From assembly GCA_030054145.1 (NCBI GenBank), contig JASGCK010000003.1, positions 107,027 through 171,026 of the forward strand: 64,000 nt of DNA. The letters run 5' to 3'. Source of the DNA: Cytophagales bacterium. Lineage in GTDB: Bacteria > Pseudomonadota > Gammaproteobacteria > Burkholderiales > Burkholderiaceae_C. Within the stretch, counting starts at the first letter, position 1. Each line of letters begins with the position of its first letter. The position numbers and the translations under genes are program-made. Shown in pieces: positions 55,860-64,000 of this stretch. The notes below the pieces were generated by a model that saw only the letters and a list, made by a program, of their open reading frames with translations, was not told the DNA's origin and ran no database searches.

Positions 55860-57652
55860 TTTTGACGGCGCTCAACGATTACTACCAGCGACTCCTTGCC
55901 AATTCGGGTTTGGCAAAAGTGCCGCCATATGGGTTTAGTGAACAACAAATTAGCTACTGCTTGGTGTTGTCGAAGGATGGGGTGCTCGTCGATATCGAAG
56001 ACGTGCGTGACACAAGTGATAAAAAACCTAGAGCAAAGTTTCTGAGCGTACCCAATCCTCAAAAAAAATCCGTCAATATTTCACCAAATTTTTTATGGGG
56101 AAACAGCCAATATCTCGTGGGTTTGAGTAGCAAGCCAATGAAGCGTTCCATTCGTGATTATTTTGAAAGTTTCAGGAAACGAACTGCATTACTGACGGCT
56201 ACCAGTACCGATGTAGGCTTGATTGCTATAAATAAATTTCTAGCAAGTTGGAGTCTAGACGAAACAGATAAGTCGTTAATTAGAAATGAAATGCTCGATT
56301 TAAATTGCATTTTTAAACTTGATGGTGATTTTGAATATTTACATAATCGTCCCGCGGCTCTAACGTTATGGAACGATGAAGTTGCGAGTAAGGTTGAGGA
56401 CAATAGAGCGAGGCAGCAGTGCTTAATCACAGGCAAATACTTGCCCGTTGCCAGACTACATGACCCGATCAAGGGCGGTTTTCTTGCGGCCCAAGGGGGT
56501 AAATCCTCAGGTGTATCTATCGTGTCATTTAATGCCGAGGCATACACCTCCTACGGAAAAGATCAAGGTGACAATGCCCCTGTGTCAGAAGCTGCCGCCT
56601 TTGGCTACACAACTGCGTTGAATTACTTGCTAAGGCGTAACAATGGGCAGTGCATATCCATTGGCGATACCAGTACCGTTTTTTGGGCGATTGCAACAGA
56701 TGCAGCCCAAGCCAGTGCTGCTGAAAGTTTGTTTGGTTTGGTGTTCAATATGCCAGCAGACGATAAAAGTGAGCTTACGCAAATTAAACCTGTTTTAGAA
56801 AAAATTGCGCAAGGGAAACCGCTCGCAGAAATCGCACCTGACTTAGCGGAAGGTACGCGGTTTTATGTGCTCGGGCTTGCACCCAATGCCTCGCGTTTGT
56901 CGATCCGCTATTGGCTCGATACCAGCTTTGGTGAACTTGCACAACACGTGGCGCAGCATTTCAAAGACTTGGCACTCGATCCATTGCCTTGGCGCGAGCC
57001 GCCTTCCGTTTGGCGTTTGTTGATTCAAACGGCTTCGCAAGGCAAATCAGAAAATATCCCGCCTCAATTAGCGGGTGAGTTGCTCCGAAGCATCATTACA
57101 GGACAACGTTACCCGCGTATGTTGCTCGCGCAATTGGTGCAACGCATTCGTGCGGATGGTGATTTAAACGGTTTACGAGCTGCCTTGCTCAAGGCTGTGC
57201 TGGTGCGTGACTACCGAAAAGGTTTTATTCAAGAGGAGATACCTATGGGACTAGATGAACAAAATATGCTGCCTGCTTACCGATTGGGCAGGCTATTTGC
57301 TGTGCTAGAGCGCATTCAAGAAGGGGCGCTTGGGAAAGATGTGAACGCCACCATTGCTGATCGGTACTACGGTACAGCCTCTTCAGTGCCTTATTCGGTA
57401 TTTCCGCGTTTGCTGGCAGGTTGCAAAAATCATTTATCAAAAATTCGCAAAGACAAGCCTGGTTACGCGGTGAATTTGAATAAAGACCTTGCCAGCGTGA
57501 TAGAGGGATTGCCAAGCGAATTTCCGAAGCACTTCTCAATAGAGCAGCAAGGACAATTTGCGATTGGGTATTACCACCAAAAGCAAAGTTACTTTGCCAA
57601 GAAGGCTGACACCACAGCCGAATCCGATAACACACCAACTTTAGGAGACTAA
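55856..57652 (+). CDS. cas8c: Cas8c (Csd1), large Cascade subunit
   Basis: 598 residues, within the family range. It opens ILTALNDYYQRL and contains VSFNAEAYTSYGKDQGDNAPVS and RFYVLGLAPNASRLSIRYWL, the strongest Csd1 signatures (quoted in part). It recognises the PAM and carries an internal start for the small subunit in studied type I-C systems; a GTG/ATG near the 3' third (e.g. ATG at 57245, after AAGAGGAGATACC) could serve that role here. It overlaps cas5c and is 3 bases from cas7c. Confidence 0.94.
   Translation: MILTALNDYYQRLLANSGLAKVPPYGFSEQQISYCLVLSKDGVLVDIEDVRDTSDKKPRAKFLSVPNPQKKSVNISPNFLWGNSQYLVGLSSKPMKRSIRDYFESFRKRTALLTATSTDVGLIAINKFLASWSLDETDKSLIRNEMLDLNCIFKLDGDFEYLHNRPAALTLWNDEVASKVEDNRARQQCLITGKYLPVARLHDPIKGGFLAAQGGKSSGVSIVSFNAEAYTSYGKDQGDNAPVSEAAAFGYTTALNYLLRRNNGQCISIGDTSTVFWAIATDAAQASAAESLFGLVFNMPADDKSELTQIKPVLEKIAQGKPLAEIAPDLAEGTRFYVLGLAPNASRLSIRYWLDTSFGELAQHVAQHFKDLALDPLPWREPPSVWRLLIQTASQGKSENIPPQLAGELLRSIITGQRYPRMLLAQLVQRIRADGDLNGLRAALLKAVLVRDYRKGFIQEEIPMGLDEQNMLPAYRLGRLFAVLERIQEGALGKDVNATIADRYYGTASSVPYSVFPRLLAGCKNHLSKIRKDKPGYAVNLNKDLASVIEGLPSEFPKHFSIEQQGQFAIGYYHQKQSYFAKKADTTAESDNTPTLGD
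57245..57652 (+). CDS. Possible internally started small subunit (Cas11c) within cas8c
   Basis: In studied type I-C systems a small Cas11-like subunit is translated from an internal start in the 3' part of cas8. Here an in-frame ATG at 57245 is preceded by a strong AGGAGA six bases upstream, which would give a ~135-residue product (MGLDEQNMLPAYRLG ...). The ribosome-binding site is clear in the sequence; the product is inferred. Confidence 0.6.
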   Translation: MGLDEQNMLPAYRLGRLFAVLERIQEGALGKDVNATIADRYYGTASSVPYSVFPRLLAGCKNHLSKIRKDKPGYAVNLNKDLASVIEGLPSEFPKHFSIEQQGQFAIGYYHQKQSYFAKKADTTAESDNTPTLGD

Positions 57653-57655
57653 AAC

Positions 57656-58654
57656 ATGACCACTGCTATCCAAAACCGCTACGAATTCGTCTATTTATTT
57701 GATGTCACTAATGGCAACCCTAACGGCGACCCTGATGCAGGCAATATGCCGCGCCTTGATCCTGAATCCAGCAAAGGACTGGTCACCGATGTTTGCTTGA
57801 AACGCAAGATCCGTAACTTCATAGAAATGACTGAAATTGACGGCGCGGGGAATCCCAGTTTGCAAAATCAAATTTTCGTAAAAGACAAATCAGTACTAAA
57901 CCAAACGATTGAGCTAGCTTACGAAAGTGAAGCTGTGAAAAGTGCCTTGACTGCATGGAGTGAATATCAAAAAGATAAAAAAAATAAGAAGAAAAAAGCT
58001 GACGAAAAAATTAAACAACCTGAGAAGCACTACGAGGACGTAGCACAGCAATGGATGTGTGACAATTTCTACGACATCAGAGCTTTTGGTGCAGTGATGA
58101 GTACTGGTACCAAGTCCGATACTGGTAATAGCGATGATGCCGAAGAGTCCAGCAAAATTGTTAAGCGTGCTGGTCAAGTACGTGGGCCCGTCCAGTTTGC
58201 GTTTGGTAAATCAGTCGATCCAATCATCCCCCTCGAAATCACGATCACACGCATGGCGGTGACCAACGAGAAAGATTTGCTAAAAGAGCGAACTTTCGGA
58301 CGCAAGCACATCGTGCCTTATGGCTTGTACCGCGCCCACGGTTTCGTATCAGCTAATTTGGCTGAAAAAACAGGGTTCTCTGAAGATGATTTGAGCAAGT
58401 TGTGGCAATCACTCATGATGATGTTTGACCATGACCGTTCGGCTGCTCGTGGTGAGATGGCTGCGCGGCATTTGATTGTTTTTAAACATGCTACTGCGCT
58501 AGGTAATGCGCCAGCACACCAACTGTTTGAGCGTGTCACTGTGGAGCGTGTCCACGGCGAGGCTGGGTCGCCAGCGGCACAATTTAGTGATTACGCCGTT
58601 AAAGTTGACGGCGACTTACTCACGCAATATCGGAAGGACGTGGATGTTCTTTAG
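57656..58654 (+). CDS. cas7c: Cas7c (Csd2), Cascade backbone subunit
   Basis: 332 residues. It has the N-terminal RAMP-like [16 protein letters not shown], the [10 protein letters not shown] motif near 142-151 and [15 protein letters not shown]. It polymerises along the crRNA. A lysine-rich insert (about 106-120, KDKKNKKKK) enlarges it compared with the ~285 residues I recall for the family. GGAG precedes the ATG. A strong terminator lies about 100 bases downstream. Confidence 0.95.
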   Translation: MTTAIQNRYEFVYLFDVTNGNPNGDPDAGNMPRLDPESSKGLVTDVCLKRKIRNFIEMTEIDGAGNPSLQNQIFVKDKSVLNQTIELAYESEAVKSALTAWSEYQKDKKNKKKKADEKIKQPEKHYEDVAQQWMCDNFYDIRAFGAVMSTGTKSDTGNSDDAEESSKIVKRAGQVRGPVQFAFGKSVDPIIPLEITITRMAVTNEKDLLKERTFGRKHIVPYGLYRAHGFVSANLAEKTGFSEDDLSKLWQSLMMMFDHDRSAARGEMAARHLIVFKHATALGNAPAHQLFERVTVERVHGEAGSPAAQFSDYAVKVDGDLLTQYRKDVDVL

Positions 58655-58751
58655 ACAGGTCATGAATCAACAATAGCATTTCAGAATGCCGTTATACTCA
58701 CCCCACAACTCACCCCTTGCAAGCGCATTCAGTTGCGACTTGTTTGGGGCG

Positions 58752-58789
58752 AAAAAACCGCCTCTTGCCTTGTGCATTGGCGGTTTTTT
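58752..58789 (+). terminator. Bidirectional rho-independent terminator between cas7c and the NYN gene
   Basis: AAAAAACCGCC (58752-58762) and GGCGGTTTTTT (58779-58789) form a perfect 11-bp stem with a 16-base loop and T-runs on both strands. It would end the cas3-cas5-cas8-cas7 transcript, so the NYN-cas4-cas1-cas2 genes depend on read-through or their own promoter. Confidence 0.85.
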
Positions 58790-58828
58790 CATGGGCGTTT
58801 GGCAATTTTTGGGATTGACGGGAAGTTG

Positions 58829-59506
58829 ATGCGCACAATTTGTTACGTCGATGGCTATAACCTGTACTACGGTTGCCTCAAACACACGCAGCACAAGTGG
58901 CTGGATTTAGACGCGCTTTTGCAACACTTGCTGCATGAACAAAATCCAAATTCCGAATTAATTTTGGTGAAGTATTTCACCGCTGACATCATCACTCGGT
59001 TATCACGCCACGGTGAGGTCGCGCAGCATGCGCAGCAAAGCTATCTTCGTGGTTTGCAATTGCGCATGGGGGATCGATTAGAAATCATCAAAGGATTTCA
59101 TAGCCTGAGCAAGGTCAGTATGCTGCGCTACGAGTTGCCTGCTGACAAAGCTAGTCGTGTCGATGTGTGGCGATTGGATGAAAAAGAAACGGATGTCAAT
59201 TTGGCGATACATGCCTATCGGGACGCTATTCGTCAGCAAGCCGATCAATTGGTGTTTGTCTCCAATGACACGGATTTAGCGCCTGCGCTTGGTGCCATCC
59301 GTGATGAGTCTTTGGGGTTGCAAATCGGTGTCATATTCCCAATATTGCGGCAGTTTGATGAAAACGCAAGGCCAGGAAATGCCAAGTTAAGCGCTTGTGC
59401 GGATTGGACACGGCGGTACATCCGAAGCGAAGAGCTAGCTAGGGCTCAATTGCCAGAGGTCATTCCGACGCAGCGCAAACCCATTAGAAAACCATCTCAC
59501 TGGTAA
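58829..59506 (+). CDS. NYN/PIN-like nuclease-fold protein inside the cas operon
   Basis: 225 residues. NYN (LabA/DUF88) signature with acidic residues in VDGYNLYYG (7-15), ETDVNLAIHAYRD and SNDTDLAPAL, the spacing of a metal-dependent PIN-like RNase fold. GGGAAG lies upstream of the chosen ATG. It starts after the terminator and ends 10 bases before cas4. It is not part of the canonical type I-C set. An RNase role in the adaptation module or as accessory defence is inference; similar stand-alone NYN genes occur elsewhere under misleading names. Confidence 0.85.
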   Translation: MRTICYVDGYNLYYGCLKHTQHKWLDLDALLQHLLHEQNPNSELILVKYFTADIITRLSRHGEVAQHAQQSYLRGLQLRMGDRLEIIKGFHSLSKVSMLRYELPADKASRVDVWRLDEKETDVNLAIHAYRDAIRQQADQLVFVSNDTDLAPALGAIRDESLGLQIGVIFPILRQFDENARPGNAKLSACADWTRRYIRSEELARAQLPEVIPTQRKPIRKPSHW

Positions 59507-59516
59507 GGCGCTATCT

Positions 59517-60146
59517 TTGGACGAAAACTTACTCCCCCTTTCTGCCCTTCAGCATTACGCCTACTGTCCGCGTCAGTTTGCGCTGATTCATACTGAGCAA
59601 CTATGGGCGGATAACTTTTTTACGGCCGAGGGTAATGTGCTTCATGCGCGTGTGGACAGTGGCTTGCCCGAGCAACGCGGTCATGTGCGTAGCGAGCGGG
59701 CAGTCGAGGTTTCGTCTGCTTTGCATGGCATTAAAGGCAAGATGGATTTACTAGAGATTGAAACGATGCCTGACGGTGTCAAGCGTTATTTCCCTGTGGA
59801 GTACAAGCGGGGTAAACCTAAATTGGCGGACTGGGATCGGATTCAACTCTGTGCGCAGGCGTTGTGTATAGAGGATATGCATGGCGTTTCCGTGACTGAG
59901 GGGGCTATTTGGTATTGGGAAGTTCGGCGGCGCGAGCCTGTTGCCATTGACTCCGTTTTGCGGCAAGTAACGCTGGGCGTGATTGCTGATGCGCGGGCGT
60001 TGCTGCGCAGTCAAAAAACACCGCCACCCACAACGGAAAAATCATTGTGCAAGGCGTGTTCGCTGCGCGATCTTTGTATGCCTGACTCGTTTCGTAGTGA
60101 TAAAAGCGAGCGCTATGTGTCAAGTATGTTGTCAGGGCAATCATGA
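59517..60146 (+). CDS. cas4: Cas4 (adaptation nuclease)
   Basis: 209 residues from a TTG start. The four Fe-S cysteines are C17 (YCPRQFAL) and C178, C181, C187 (CKACSLRDLC); the RecB-like nuclease core has EYKRGKPK. It trims prespacers and helps choose PAM-bearing fragments. Its stop overlaps the cas1 start (ATGA). Confidence 0.95.
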   Translation: MDENLLPLSALQHYAYCPRQFALIHTEQLWADNFFTAEGNVLHARVDSGLPEQRGHVRSERAVEVSSALHGIKGKMDLLEIETMPDGVKRYFPVEYKRGKPKLADWDRIQLCAQALCIEDMHGVSVTEGAIWYWEVRRREPVAIDSVLRQVTLGVIADARALLRSQKTPPPTTEKSLCKACSLRDLCMPDSFRSDKSERYVSSMLSGQS

Positions 60147-61168
60147 AAAAATTACTCAACACGATCTATCTCACGCGACAGGAAAGCTATCTGCATAAAG
60201 AGCGGGAGACCATCGTCATCAAAAACGGCGATGAAAAGCTAGGGCAATTTCCCGCGCTTGCGGTCGGCAATATCGTTTGTTTTGGCAATATCGCGGTTAG
60301 TCCGTTTTTGATGGGTTACTGTGGTGAGCAGGGCATAGGCCTGAGTTTTCATACCGAATACGGTAAATTTTTGGCGCGTGTGGTGGGGCAGCAATCGGGT
60401 AACGTGCTTCTCAGGCGAACGCAATACCGTTGGGCAGATGACGCGGTGCGGAGCCTATCAATTGCTAAATCCTTTGTTGGTGCAAAAATCGCGAATGCCC
60501 GAGCTGTACTGCAAAGAGAGCTGCGGAATCATCCTGATAACGCCAGGCATAGTGCCGTGGAGCAGGTGATTGAGCATCTAGGTTGGAGTGTGCGCCATAT
60601 TGAAAATGCACCAGATGTGTCCTCCATTCGAGGGATTGAGGGCGATGCGGCGGCTAGCTATTTTTCAGTCTTCAATAGTTTGATTCGTAGTGCAGGCTTT
60701 GTGTTTGATGGGCGAGTCAGGCGTCCAGCTACAGATCCTGTTAATGCGCTGATGTCATTTATCTATAGCCTCATTACAAGTGAGTGTTCGTCCGCGCTAC
60801 AGTCGATTGGTCTCGATTCGCAAGTTGGATTTTTGCACACTGACAGACCAGGCCGTCAAAGCCTAGCGCTAGATCTGCTGGAGGAATTTCGCGCCGCAAT
60901 TGCAGATCGCCTCGTATTAACTTTGATTAATCGCAAGCAAATTGTGTTGAGTGATTTTTTGACTGAAGCTAGCGGTGCCATCCGATTGAAAGATGATGCT
61001 CGTAAAACGGTATTAGTAGCCTATCAAAACCGTAAGCAAGAAGAGATCATGCACCCGTATTTGGAGGAGACGATACCGATTGGTTTATTGCCGCACTGCC
61101 AAGCGATGCTATTGGCTAGGCATTTGCGTGGCGATATGACGCACTACCCACCCTATCTGTTGAGGTAG
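60143..61168 (+). CDS. cas1: Cas1 (integrase), subtype I-C
   Basis: 341 residues. Metal ligands: Glu in IRGIEGDAAASYF, His in FLHTDRPGRQSL and Asp in ALDLLEEFR. With Cas2 it inserts new spacers at the leader end of the array. It overlaps cas4 and is followed by cas2 after 5 bases. Confidence 0.97.
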   Translation: MKKLLNTIYLTRQESYLHKERETIVIKNGDEKLGQFPALAVGNIVCFGNIAVSPFLMGYCGEQGIGLSFHTEYGKFLARVVGQQSGNVLLRRTQYRWADDAVRSLSIAKSFVGAKIANARAVLQRELRNHPDNARHSAVEQVIEHLGWSVRHIENAPDVSSIRGIEGDAAASYFSVFNSLIRSAGFVFDGRVRRPATDPVNALMSFIYSLITSECSSALQSIGLDSQVGFLHTDRPGRQSLALDLLEEFRAAIADRLVLTLINRKQIVLSDFLTEASGAIRLKDDARKTVLVAYQNRKQEEIMHPYLEETIPIGLLPHCQAMLLARHLRGDMTHYPPYLLR

Positions 61169-61173
61169 CCATC

Positions 61174-61467
61174 ATGCTTGTATTAATTACCTATGATGTG
61201 AGTGTTTTAACTAGCTCGGGACGATGTCGCTTGCGGCACATAGCCAAAGTGTGCTTAGATTATGGAATGCGCGTGCAGAATTCGGTGTTTGAGTGTGAGG
61301 TTGACCCTAGCCAATGGGTGACGTGCAAAAACCAACTGCTAGAGATTTATGAGCCGCAAGAGGACAGTTTGCGTTTTTACATGCTGGGAAGCAAAGGGCG
61401 CGGCAAGATTGAGCACCACGGCGCAAAAGTTAGCTTAGACATTTCCAGAGATGCGATTGTGATTTAG
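61174..61467 (+). CDS. cas2: Cas2 (adaptation complex subunit)
   Basis: 97 residues with the ferredoxin-like start LVLITYDVSV and the RVQNSVFECEVD strand. It forms the Cas1-Cas2 integration complex. GAGG precedes the ATG. The CRISPR leader begins right after its stop. Confidence 0.96.
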   Translation: MLVLITYDVSVLTSSGRCRLRHIAKVCLDYGMRVQNSVFECEVDPSQWVTCKNQLLEIYEPQEDSLRFYMLGSKGRGKIEHHGAKVSLDISRDAIVI

Positions 61468-61645
61468 CCGCTAACTAGCCGCTCTCACGTGCGCTGTATA
61501 GAGTTAGCGCTTTGGTTAACTTGTTCTTTAAAAAACATATTTTTAGTGCTGTATGAGCTGTGAGCAGGGAGTTCTGACTCCTTTGTATGATCGTTAGCGC
61601 TAATCGTTTTGTAAGGCCTATCATGATTGGTCTTATGGTTTGGTT
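61468..61645 (+). promoter_or_regulatory. CRISPR leader
   Basis: 178 A+T-rich bases between cas2 and the first repeat. They contain two GTTAGCGCT direct repeats (61503-61511, 61593-61601), an A/T-run around 61525-61545 and a small GGAGT/ACTCC inverted repeat near 61570-61583. It should hold the array promoter and the site that anchors spacer integration. The left edge adjacent to cas2 fits leader-proximal polarity. Confidence 0.75.

Positions 61646-64000
<2,355 letters not shown>

Noticed and set aside
52875..61467. Absence of cas6 considered as a defect of the CRISPR system
   Set aside because: Type I-C systems process crRNA with Cas5c and normally lack cas6.

Overview
The window looks like chromosome of a betaproteobacterium, most likely of the order Burkholderiales; the genus cannot be fixed from the sequence alone. 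The evidence is the housekeeping gene content and order: iscR-iscS-iscU-iscA-hscB; glyQ-glyS-gmhB-plsC-ygjP; leuC-leuD; murA-hisG-hisD; single-chain class I fumarase. Base composition is moderate, with visibly A+T-richer stretches in the accessory parts.

Layout. 1-3.1 kb (minus strand) is the Fe-S assembly operon iscRSUA-hscB, with two IscR-type operators upstream of iscR. 3.2-29 kb is core metabolism: murI, fumarase, amidase, thiolase, a methyltransferase, a rhodanese, a YgjP-like protease, plsC, gmhB, glycyl-tRNA synthetase, leuCD, an oligopeptide ABC transporter, a fatty acid desaturase, an RsmB-like methyltransferase and purN. It also holds an orphan response regulator with Glu at the phosphorylation site, and a two-component pair (25.6-28.1 kb). 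One ABC ATPase carries an N-terminal domain resembling phage/plasmid polyvalent-protein domains. 28.1-30.5 kb holds two acyl-CoA dehydrogenases.

30.6-46.6 kb is an accessory island. It opens with a DUF4143 ATPase, then HipBA, a decayed second DUF4143 gene, MazEF, a FitAB/VapBC pair and a truncated PIN/RHH pair. It continues with a run of secreted or unrecognised proteins (an M15 peptidase, a possible phospholipase-like protein, a large lipoprotein), a second two-component system paralogous to the first, an FAD oxidase and a papain-like amidase. A fragment of an acyl-CoA dehydrogenase 3' end at 33.4 kb marks an old rearrangement. 46.6-49.9 kb returns to core genes (hisD, hisG, murA).

49.9-64 kb is a defence region: a probable single-chain type IIG restriction-modification enzyme, a broken DUF2283 gene, tRNA-Thr(CGT), and a type I-C CRISPR-Cas locus (cas3-cas5c-cas8c-cas7c-[NYN gene]-cas4-cas1-cas2). 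An array of 36 identical 32-bp repeats runs off the right edge of the window. The most unusual local features are the NYN-domain gene inside the cas operon, preceded by a strong terminator, the ABC-ATPase fusion, and a shared 16-bp palindrome that ties the second two-component system to the large lipoprotein gene.
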